DNA from: an uncultured Lachnospiraceae bacterium
GTDB lineage: Bacteria; Bacillota; Clostridia; Lachnospirales; Lachnospiraceae
NCBI GenBank assembly: GCA_910587305.1
Contig: CAJUKV010000077.1
Coordinates: 1 to 11,103, forward strand
DNA length: 11,103 nucleotides
Reading direction: 5' to 3'
Shown: piece after piece, positions 1-6,009 of the stretch
Numbering within the stretch: the stretch's first letter is position 1
Layout: each line of letters begins with the position of its first letter
Made by a program: the position numbers and the translations under genes
The notes under the pieces: model-generated
The model's input: the letters and a program-made list of their open reading frames with translations, nothing else
Told to the model about the DNA's origin: nothing
Database searches by the model: none

Positions 1-998
1 GAAAGAAAAGTCAATATAATATTCCTTACCAACAATGGATGCAGTCTGGCATTCAGCTCATCAATAAACAGCGTGGATCCCTGATTCAACACCTCCTTTA
101 AAGAGGGATACAGGGCAAACATCTTCAATGTCCCGCCGGATTCCTGTTTTAATGAAATAAAAGCCATTTTATGCAAGGCATCAATCTTATAGCTTTCGCT
201 ATTGTCTTTTTCATCCTCTCGGGGAAGTTCTTCTGCATTAAAATCCTGTATCACCTCGTCAAAAGATGCAAAATATTCCACCACATTATCCTGCACCTCT
301 TTTCGTTCTACAAACCCTTCCGGCAAAACTCTGGAAAGGAAAAAGTTCTCTGCAGGGTCGCCAAAGTTTACAATCTCATTATTCAAAAAACCAGTCCCTC
401 ACCTTTTTCAATTTGGCTATCCGCAGCTTCGATCCCAAAGATACAATAAGGGATTCCTTATTCAGAGATGCCATGATATTCTCCACATGATTTTTGGAAA
501 AACCGTTCATCTCAAGTTCTTCGCCTTTTTACGGTAAAAGATTGTCCGGTACTTGTTTCTTGCCGTCTTTGCTTTGGAATAGAGCCATTCCTCCACTACT
601 TCGTACTTTTTCAGCAAGAACCCATACCGGTATGTCTTACCTGTATCTTCTGAATTGTCAACATAAAATACTTCAAAGGTGGTTTCCTCGTCACAGCTGT
701 TTTCATTAAAAAGGAATGGCGTCACTTTCAGATAAGAATCTCCCGTTTTCTTGCGTCGTTCTTCTTCATCACCGAATTTAAAAAATTCATCTACATAGTA
801 AGTCATATATTCAAAGGCATCATACACATTAGACTTTCCACTCGCATTGGCGCCATAGATAACTACTACCTTCAAAACCTTATCATTCGCTGCTTCTGTC
901 ACATGGTCTTCGTGCTCCGTTATTTTTGTTGCCGTCAAATCCAAAGATGCCTCATCACAAAAGGATTTAAAGTTCTTAAAATTAAATTGAATCAGCAT
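1..998 (-). pseudogene. AAA15-family ATPase (RecF/SMC-like fold), 3'-truncated by window edge and frameshifted twice
   Basis: The start ATG at 998 follows GAGGAG with a 6-nt gap. The first intact stretch (998-507, 163 aa) begins MLIQFNFKNFKSF and carries a Walker A loop, GANASGKSN, near residue 50. Reading then has to change frame at the A5 run (526-530) to continue as ELEMNGFSKNHVENI, and again at the T6 run (385-390) to continue as NNEIVNFGDPAENF. The last segment reaches the window edge and contains a Walker B-like LFIDELNARLHPLL. Walker A followed much later by DEL.A.LHP is typical of the COG1106/AAA15 group, which includes AbiLi-type abortive-infection ATPases often paired with a RloB-like nuclease. 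Any such partner would lie left of base 1 and is not seen. The first and last segments share a frame, but the direct frame stops at 507, so as written the gene gives only a short N-terminal fragment. Homopolymer sequencing error is as likely as true decay. The family call is firm; the pseudogene status is uncertain. Confidence 0.75.
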
Positions 999-1081
999 AA
1001 TAGTCTCCTCATAAATTGGCTTGCATCTTTAACTCAAACTTTGTTTTTATATAAATCATAATCATTTTTATTAAAAATCAA

Positions 1082-1112
1082 CATGTAAATTTATATTTTC
1101 CGTTTTTACATG
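1082..1112. repeat. Inverted repeat CATGTAAA / TTTACATG upstream of the AAA15 ATPase
   Basis: There is a perfect 8-bp inverted repeat, 1082-1089 and 1105-1112, with a 15-bp AT-rich spacer. It lies about 85-115 bp upstream of the ATPase start at 998. Its position suits an operator or upstream regulatory site, but in sequence this AT-rich an 8-bp dyad can arise by chance. I see no well-spaced promoter pair to anchor it. Confidence 0.25.
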
Positions 1113-1211
1113 CTTATATTTATTAAAAATTTATATTCTTATACATTTTAAATCCATCTTTGAGAAAATTCTCTTTTCCAGCGTCTAATTCTCTACCTAA
1201 AATATGCCGCT

Positions 1212-1293
1212 CCCCGCGTATATCAAGTGAATGTCACAAACTTTTTCACTTTTTTTAAGTGAAAATCATTGAAAACCCCATAACTTCGCGGGG
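1212..1293. repeat. Palindromic block: TTTTCACTT hairpin inside outer CCCCGCG/CGCGGGG arms
   Basis: A perfect 9-bp hairpin, TTTTCACTT (1243-1251) with AAGTGAAAA (1257-1265) around a T5 loop, is nested between CCCCGCG (1212-1218) and its complement CGCGGGG (1287-1293). A third AAGTGAA copy is at 1225-1231. The short GC-rich arms stand out in very AT-rich surroundings. This could be a structured RNA, a small MITE or insertion-sequence end, or a bidirectional terminator-like element. No target duplication or transposase is visible. Confidence 0.45.
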
Positions 1294-1565
1294 CGTATGG
1301 TTAGCTAATGCAAAGTTAAGGCAAAAATGACGGAGAATTAGTGTCAGGTTAGAATATTAAATGAATACAAAAAAGTATACCCAAATCTCAATATATATTT
1401 TTCATTAATTCAATAGAAATACTCAAGGCAATTTACACTGTCCTATCACCTAAAATTTATATTGATATATCACAATTTCAAACATATCTCGTTTTATCCA
1501 AATTTGCGAACAAACTCTACCAGTACTACAATCACCAACTGTATGTATTGAAAACTTTTTACCAT

Positions 1566-2816
1566 TCACATATTCCTAATTTCCTTAGCCCATCTTTCAT
1601 GTTCTTCATCATTTAGGCTCAATACAAAATGATAGCAATTTACCGTGGTATCGTCTTGTTGATTTTTCATTGTCGTATGCAACAAATATTCCTTCTTCTT
1701 ATCTACTTGGATTATATGTAAATTATTTTTCTCACTCTCTATATAATTCCTTAGTGCCTCTATTACATCTATTAATCTCTTTTTCTTATTGATTGTTATT
1801 GTTATACCTAGCTTTACATGAATATTCATGTATCCTAACAGTTGCTTAATTTCTTTGAACTGTGTATTGTACATTTTATTTTCTATAACTGCAATATTAT
1901 TATATCCTCTATCATTATTTCTATACAAAACCATATCTGCCTCGCCAATTTTCACATTAGAAAAACCCAAAAGTGCCTCTCGTTCAATTTGAATGTCTCT
2001 ATTGAGAACAAGAAGTCTTTTCAACATATATTCTATATAATTACTTATTTCGTTTTCTGTTAATTTACGTATATCAGTTATTCGATTACATAATAATTTT
2101 ATAATATTATCTATTTCTTGAACTATAAACAATTCATCAGGCAGATTTAAATTGTTACTTTTCTTAGCTACCTTGTAATACTGTTCTTTAATCGGCCTTG
2201 AAGCTAACTCCAGAACCTCAGTAATATCATATGGCTGCCATTCCTTATTTTCAATTTTTTCGATACAAGAAAGAACGATTCTGTCACAATAATCCGTATC
2301 CAACTCTGTATCATCAAAAATAACCTCATAAAAATATTCTTCACTTTGCAAAAAATCAATAAAGTGAATAGGATGATTTTCATCTTCAATCATTTCTCTT
2401 GTAAGTTTACTATTATACTCATATTCTTTTGCTTTATATATTTCCTTCACCAATTCCACATCAATAGGTGGAAGAACGTTTTCATATCCATCATCTATTG
2501 CATTATTGATAATTTCCATTTCATATGTAACAATACCGAATAGAACATATTTATATAGTAAACGCATATTTGCATATATAATATCTGAAGCTAAGATGTC
2601 CTTAATGTCTAAAATTATACGTTTACATAACGCAAAATTATCTTCTAAAAAACTTCTCGGAAAACAACACATTAAATAATCCTCATCCCAACCACTGCCA
2701 TCTCCAAGATCAATATATAAATCAATCAATTCTATCATTCTATTATTAATCCAACGTAAAATCTCATAATCTAATTTTTCATTTCCCGTTTTTTCTACCC
2801 CATCGCCTTCATACAT
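1566..2816 (-). CDS. Uncharacterised protein with C-terminal PD-(D/E)XK nuclease-like domain, third gene of Septu-like cluster
   Basis: I chose ATG 2816 (416 aa) because GGGG lies 8 nt upstream; an in-frame TTG at 2837 adds seven residues but has no ribosome site. The first 250 or so residues are acidic, look largely helical and match no family I recognise. The C-terminal third has a restriction-endonuclease core: IGEAD (D294), then 18 residues on IENK (E312, K314), then a KQLLGYM helix. This is the D...ExK pattern of PD-(D/E)XK nucleases, with E279 as a possible upstream acidic residue. There is no signal peptide or membrane segment, so it should be cytoplasmic. It begins about 56 nt after the HNH gene stop on the same strand, with no terminator between, so it is likely co-transcribed with the PtuA/PtuB-like pair. 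It is very AT-rich. Its role is inferred: a second effector or accessory nuclease, or simply a neighbouring defence gene. The nuclease fold is fairly well supported; the function is not. Confidence 0.7.
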   Translation of the reverse strand: MYEGDGVEKTGNEKLDYEILRWINNRMIELIDLYIDLGDGSGWDEDYLMCCFPRSFLEDNFALCKRIILDIKDILASDIIYANMRLLYKYVLFGIVTYEMEIINNAIDDGYENVLPPIDVELVKEIYKAKEYEYNSKLTREMIEDENHPIHFIDFLQSEEYFYEVIFDDTELDTDYCDRIVLSCIEKIENKEWQPYDITEVLELASRPIKEQYYKVAKKSNNLNLPDELFIVQEIDNIIKLLCNRITDIRKLTENEISNYIEYMLKRLLVLNRDIQIEREALLGFSNVKIGEADMVLYRNNDRGYNNIAVIENKMYNTQFKEIKQLLGYMNIHVKLGITITINKKKRLIDVIEALRNYIESEKNNLHIIQVDKKKEYLLHTTMKNQQDDTTVNCYHFVLSLNDEEHERWAKEIRNM

Positions 2817-2843
2817 AAACAATACCCCATTTCTCAAAAAAGT

Positions 2844-2886
2844 ATTTTATCAGTTATATTAATTCTTTCAAATCATTTTATCAGTT
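2844..2886. repeat. 12-bp direct repeat flanking the HNH gene stop
   Basis: ATTTTATCAGTT occurs at 2844-2855 and again at 2875-2886, 31 bp apart. The right-hand copy includes part of the HNH stop codon and its last codons. It lies in the short junction between the HNH gene and the PD-(D/E)XK gene. It may be the scar of a small duplication or an insertion event. AT-rich context lowers its significance. Confidence 0.4.
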
Positions 2887-3523
2887 CTCCAAAAGATTGC
2901 CTTAATTCTTCACTTTGCAATACCACACTTCTTTTAAATCCAGCAAAATTGCTTTCCCTACTCAGCATTTTCTTAATTTTTTTCCAATATACTGCCCTTA
3001 ACTTTGCATCTGTCTCATTGTTATAATTTTCAACACACTCCATAAAGTCTTTAAGTTCCCTGGACACCTTTTTCTTCAAATTTCTTGCTTCACATTCCGA
3101 AATTGACGTCCCCGCCCCATTATAAATCTTATCAAGTAATTCTCTGGTTTCTTCATTTTCTGTACCAATCAATCGATCTAATATTTCTACATAGCTTTCT
3201 GGATAACTATTGAATTTCATGGCTATATATTTTTCCGGATCTTCTTTTGTACAATCTACTATATGATCATAACAGCTTCCTTTGATTCTGTTACAGTGAG
3301 CACATGCAAAGAAAAGATTTTCCCAATCATATTTCAAATGCTTGTGATTTTTACATGAGCGAAAATGTTCTACATTTATTGTTGTAGGGGCTTTTTCTTC
3401 ACAAATATAACACTTATCAAGAAAATCCTCTTGTAATATTGATAAAACCTTTTCACTTCGATAATCTTCTTCTGTTTTAATAATTATTCCTTGCGGAAGC
3501 TCTGATTTATTTATCTTTACCAT
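2873..3523 (-). CDS. ptuB: HNH endonuclease, PtuB-like (Septu effector)
   Basis: This 216-aa protein carries a clear zinc-bound HNH motif. CYIC (C38, C41) is followed by VEHF (H53), then WENL (N69) and CAHCNRIKG (C74, C77, N78). The four cysteines should bind structural zinc, and H53 with N69/N78 fits the beta-beta-alpha metal nuclease centre. The rest is helical and charged, with a C-terminal NFAGFKRSVV segment like the end of the TIGR02646/PtuB family. In Septu, and in the related Ec78 retron, PtuB is the DNA-cleaving effector controlled by the PtuA ATPase. The ATG at 3523 overlaps the upstream ATPase gene by 17 nt and has only a weak purine stretch before it, so translation is probably coupled. 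The length suits the family. The HNH fold is certain from the motif; PtuB identity rests on the pairing and the C-terminal pattern. Confidence 0.85.
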   Translation of the reverse strand: MVKINKSELPQGIIIKTEEDYRSEKVLSILQEDFLDKCYICEEKAPTTINVEHFRSCKNHKHLKYDWENLFFACAHCNRIKGSCYDHIVDCTKEDPEKYIAMKFNSYPESYVEILDRLIGTENEETRELLDKIYNGAGTSISECEARNLKKKVSRELKDFMECVENYNNETDAKLRAVYWKKIKKMLSRESNFAGFKRSVVLQSEELRQSFGELIK

Positions 3524-4661
3524 GTTTTCTTTGACTTTCTGTTATCTGGAAATCTAATATAATGTCTTCAGCTACAAAAAACGGAATTGTTTGAAAATAC
3601 TTAATTAAATCCACCAGCTCATCATCCTCAGAGAGACTTCGTGAAGTATCCTTGTCTATAAGTTCTCGATATCTTCCATACTTGTTACCCATCACATTTG
3701 AAAATGCAGTTGTACTAAATAAAGATTCTACTAAGCATTCATATGAATACGCTGATAAATTTTCTATCAAAATATTTTTCTCTAAATCATAAATTACTGC
3801 TGATTCTATTGAAGATACCACAAACGGAGAATGTGTTGCTACAATAAACTGAAGATTTGGAAAAACCTTTACCAAAAATGGGAGAACGTTCTTTTGCCAT
3901 GCAATATGTAAATGCAACTCTATTTCATCAATCAAAACAATACCTGGCAAATCATATTTTAAATGGGCCTGTTGTTCCATCCGAATTACTATTTCAGAAA
4001 ACAAATCAAAAAGTGCTTCATAGCCGCTTGCCATTTCGTCCAAACCAAATTCTTCTCTATCTGGCAGTTTAATCTTGAAACACATTTCTTCCAACATAAA
4101 ATTCAATTCTAATTGATTATTATCGTATAGTTCTCTCAATGCACCCTGCAGCCAATCAAACCATTTTTCTACATCTTCAACCGTTTCAACATCTCCCTTT
4201 TCTTTTGCAAACAATTTTTCTACATATAAATACACAAGAAGCTGCCCAAATGATACATTCATTTTTTCAGTAAGCATTTTTACTTTATGTATATCAATGG
4301 CTTCTACTGCTTTTGATTTATCCATAGTAAACTTTCTGTCTGCTGAAAAAAATACAAGTATAATCTGACCTTCCTGATATAATTTATACATTTCTTTTCC
4401 ATCAATACTATTGGAAAGATTACTTCTTATTTCTATCTTATCAGAAGACGAATCTAATGTTATTTCCTTCCAATCTTGCCCCATAAATCCCATTACATGT
4501 AAAAAAGAGTTTTCAATTGCCTTAAGCACACTCGTTTTCCCACATCCATTAATTCCTGTAAGCAGTAAGTGTTTCTTCTCATTTTGAGATAATTCTATTT
4601 TTATATTCTTTAAATGTCTGACTTGTCGTATATTAATCTCCGTCAAATATGCCTGTTCCAT
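3507..4661 (-). CDS. ptuA: AAA ATPase, PtuA-like (Septu sensor/regulator)
   Basis: The start is ATG 4661 (384 aa), because AGAGGG lies 5 nt before it. The frame stays open up to 4730, but that hydrophobic extension has no ribosome site. From this start, Walker A is GINGCGKTS (36-44), an ABC-like signature EMASGYEA lies near 209-216, Walker B is GIVLIDEIELHLH (D245, E246), and the switch histidine sits in ATHSP (H277). This is the OLD/RecF-like ATPase layout without a TOPRIM domain. In Septu, PtuA binds ATP, assembles into a large oligomer and restrains PtuB until infection. The gene overlaps the HNH gene by 17 nt, which is the classic PtuA-PtuB order. No reverse transcriptase or retron RNA is visible upstream, so this looks like a standalone Septu-type pair, not an Ec78-type retron. 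The leader carries an 11-bp inverted repeat. The ATPase call is very secure; the Septu assignment is strong by context. Confidence 0.85.
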   Translation of the reverse strand: MEQAYLTEINIRQVRHLKNIKIELSQNEKKHLLLTGINGCGKTSVLKAIENSFLHVMGFMGQDWKEITLDSSSDKIEIRSNLSNSIDGKEMYKLYQEGQIILVFFSADRKFTMDKSKAVEAIDIHKVKMLTEKMNVSFGQLLVYLYVEKLFAKEKGDVETVEDVEKWFDWLQGALRELYDNNQLELNFMLEEMCFKIKLPDREEFGLDEMASGYEALFDLFSEIVIRMEQQAHLKYDLPGIVLIDEIELHLHIAWQKNVLPFLVKVFPNLQFIVATHSPFVVSSIESAVIYDLEKNILIENLSAYSYECLVESLFSTTAFSNVMGNKYGRYRELIDKDTSRSLSEDDELVDLIKYFQTIPFFVAEDIILDFQITESQRKHGKDK

Positions 4662-4684
4662 ATCAACCCTCTTTTCAAATAATA

Positions 4685-4725
4685 AAATCAGGAAAATAGC
4701 GTAAAGCCAGTTACTTTCCTGATTT
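4685..4725 (-). promoter_or_regulatory. 11-bp inverted repeat in the leader of the PtuA-like gene
   Basis: AAATCAGGAAA (4685-4695) and its exact complement TTTCCTGATTT (4715-4725) flank a 19-nt spacer. Inside, GTAA (4701-4704) and TTAC (4711-4714) can pair as well, giving a bulged stem. It ends 24 nt upstream of the ATPase ATG. It is either an operator for the defence operon or an RNA stem in its leader. There is no U-run after it in the transcribed direction, so a terminator is less likely. A TTGACA at 4736-4741 (minus strand) lies just upstream, but no good -10 box follows at normal spacing. Confidence 0.5.
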
Positions 4726-4767
4726 ATCATTGTAATGTCAACTTACTACTAATTTTATTTTGTTATT

Positions 4768-5685
4768 TTATACTGTGCGAAGCCCTACAAGTTGTTCTAT
4801 CTCTGCAACATCAAGCCCTGAATATTTTGCAATTTTATCAATTGATAATTCACCATCCTGCAACATTCTGAGTGCTGTCTCTTTTTTAGCCTCGTCTTTC
4901 CCTCTATTTAAAATTGTCCTAGCTTCTGTCTCAAGTAACGCTCCACTCATCATTCCACCTATCCCTTTCTGCACATTCTCATACTTCTGTGCAATTTCTC
5001 TAATCACATCACCAGAAAGTTCTATAATAGTACGTTTATCAAACGCCCCAATAATCCCTTCCTGCTCCAGTTTATCAAGTCTCTCCAAGATATTTCGGTA
5101 CTCTTCTTTCAAATCCGCTAATCTCTGTTCATTACTATTATACACCTTAAAATTCTTTTCATGTGAAAAAATATAAAACGGAATTAACAGCAACAAGCCC
5201 TTTGAAAAAATATCTTCCAGAGTATATTCCTGCACCTTCATAATCGGTACATCATACTCCACAGTACCACCCGGAGTTTTTATCACATATCGCATTTTAT
5301 CAGGTGTCTTTTTATAATTCCTTAGATATAGGACTGCTGTATTGGGAAATGTCACTGTCAATATTTCATTGATGACTTCACCTTCATCTAAAGCGATCTG
5401 AGCATCATATTCAAACAACCTGATTGTCATCCGCCCATCCGGCAGGCTACTCTCACATTCCAGATGATATTTCTTCTTTTTCTTCCCATAGATTATAAAA
5501 TTAGTATCTGTTATTCTTTCCTTATCTGCTGCATCCTGTTGGTCAATAAAATGTTCATTGGGATGAAACTCTATTATTTCATTTCCTGTATAGTCTTCCT
5601 TGAAAATCTCATTGATTACCGGAATAATCATCTGTCTGCAATCATTTAAAATTGTCCGAAACGCTCCATCATATATATTTCCCAT
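4768..5685 (-). CDS. Rpn-family (PD-(D/E)XK) recombination-promoting nuclease / putative transposase
   Basis: The start is ATG 5685 (305 aa), 7 nt after GGAGG; an in-frame TTG at 5691 sits only one base from that site and is unlikely. The N-terminal part (about 10-150) has the nuclease layout: DTNFII with D60, then KYHLECES with E76 and E78, then RLFEYDAQIAL. Relatives I remember usually have glutamine where E78 stands, so the active site may be altered. A middle hydrophobic helix (GLLLLIPFYIF, 163-173) and a coiled region (about 187-210) follow. The C-terminal LQDGELSIDKIAKYSGLDVA (275-294) resembles a small helix-turn-helix, as is usual in this family. Rpn proteins cut DNA and promote RecA-independent recombination in E. 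coli. The gene ends about 107 nt before the PtuA-like start and has its own promoter, so its tie to the Septu-like cluster is loose. Confidence 0.85.
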   Translation of the reverse strand: MGNIYDGAFRTILNDCRQMIIPVINEIFKEDYTGNEIIEFHPNEHFIDQQDAADKERITDTNFIIYGKKKKKYHLECESSLPDGRMTIRLFEYDAQIALDEGEVINEILTVTFPNTAVLYLRNYKKTPDKMRYVIKTPGGTVEYDVPIMKVQEYTLEDIFSKGLLLLIPFYIFSHEKNFKVYNSNEQRLADLKEEYRNILERLDKLEQEGIIGAFDKRTIIELSGDVIREIAQKYENVQKGIGGMMSGALLETEARTILNRGKDEAKKETALRMLQDGELSIDKIAKYSGLDVAEIEQLVGLRTV

Positions 5686-5712
5686 ATACAATCCTCCGTA
5701 TTTCTTATTTAC

Positions 5713-5741
5713 ATCATATCATTATCATACTGTATACACAA
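5713..5741 (-). promoter_or_regulatory. Candidate sigma-A promoter of the Rpn-family gene
   Basis: On the minus strand TTGTGT (5736-5741) is followed by a 17-nt spacer and TATGAT (5713-5718). The -10 box is one mismatch from TATAAT; the -35 box is weaker. It would start transcription near 5706, only a few bases before the GGAGG at about 5693-5697, giving a very short leader. Both spacing and position fit. Confidence 0.45.
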
Positions 5742-5780
5742 CTATATATGAAATACGATTTACATTTTTATACCCCCGCA

Positions 5781-5803
5781 TACCGCAAGCTGTGCTTGCG
5801 GTA
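5781..5803. repeat. Perfect 10-bp hairpin TACCGCAAGC / GCTTGCGGTA
   Basis: The arms at 5781-5790 and 5794-5803 pair perfectly around a 3-nt loop. It is GC-rich in AT-rich surroundings. No T-run follows on either strand, so it is not a standard terminator. It lies 15 bp from a second perfect hairpin, and the pair resembles a REP-like or mobile palindromic unit. Confidence 0.6.
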
Positions 5804-5818
5804 CTGCCACCGATAAAG

Positions 5819-5842
5819 AGTTTGGAAGTTTACTTCCAAACT
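5819..5842. repeat. Perfect 11-bp hairpin AGTTTGGAAGT / ACTTCCAAACT
   Basis: The arms are 5819-5829 and 5832-5842 with a 2-nt centre. In the direction of recombinase transcription it is followed only by a weak CTTTATC, so termination is possible but not well supported. Together with the hairpin at 5781-5803 it forms a tandem palindromic unit between the recombinases and the Rpn-family gene. Confidence 0.6.
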
Positions 5843-5930
5843 TCATATCTCATATGTTTATTTCATTCGATTTATCCTGAACTAACACATAATTAGTACT
5901 TTATTCGGACTTACCATTCCGGCGCATCTG

Positions 5931-5999
5931 TCAATACCGCAAAAGCAGGATTGCCGTAAGCTCAGACACATCAAGTGCCATTTCTACATCACTGCGAAT
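5931..5999 (-). other. Possible micro-ORF or gene remnant directly downstream of recombinase 1
   Basis: The recombinase stop TAA runs straight into AGGAG (6005-6009), and 5 nt later an open frame begins with ATT and reads IIRSDVEMALDVSELTA and a few hydrophobic residues before TGA (22 codons). Its only internal ATG (5981) lies 23 nt from the Shine-Dalgarno. It may be the tail of a small gene that lost its ATG, or the remnant of a gene cut at an element boundary. I do not recognise it. Confidence 0.2.
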
Positions 6000-6009
6000 G
6001 ATAGCTCCT

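Larger units (their letters stand above)
999..1565. other. Gene-free AT-rich spacer
   Basis: No open frame of convincing length or ribosome site is visible on either strand. The spacer contains the leader of the AAA15 gene, the dyad at 1082-1112, a GC-rich palindromic block at about 1205-1310, and three copies of AAATTTATATT (1087, 1127 and 1453). No clear intrinsic terminator follows the gene ending at 1566. The spacer separates the ATPase from the Septu-like cluster, so the two are probably separate transcription units. Confidence 0.6.
5692..6009. other. Intergenic region between the recombinase trio and the Rpn-family gene
   Basis: No normal gene is visible in this 318-bp stretch. It contains the Rpn-gene promoter, the two tandem hairpins (5781-5842) and, next to the recombinase stop, a tiny open frame with a good Shine-Dalgarno. 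Base composition changes across it. Because large serine recombinase genes often sit at the edge of their element, an attachment site could lie here, but no duplicated core can be identified from one end alone. Confidence 0.5.

Noticed and set aside
385..530. Programmed ribosomal frameshifting in the AAA15 ATPase
   Set aside because: It would need two shifts in opposite directions about 140 nt apart at simple homopolymers; indel errors or gene decay are simpler.
4662..4730. Hydrophobic N-terminal extension of the PtuA-like ATPase that could be read as a membrane anchor
   Set aside because: The AGAGGG ribosome site directly precedes the ATG at 4661, and the extension covers the leader dyad, so it is most likely untranslated.
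4736..4741. TTGACA as the promoter of the Septu-like cluster
   Set aside because: It is a perfect -35 box, but no acceptable -10 box follows at 16-18 nt; kept only as a remark.
4760..5176. 138-aa plus-strand open frame
   Set aside because: It lies fully inside the Rpn-family gene on the other strand, has serine-rich antisense-type composition and no family motif.
4662..5700. Retron (reverse transcriptase plus structured RNA) upstream of the PtuA/PtuB pair
   Set aside because: The upstream gene is an Rpn-family nuclease with no reverse transcriptase YxDD motif; the leader dyad is too short for an msr-msd.
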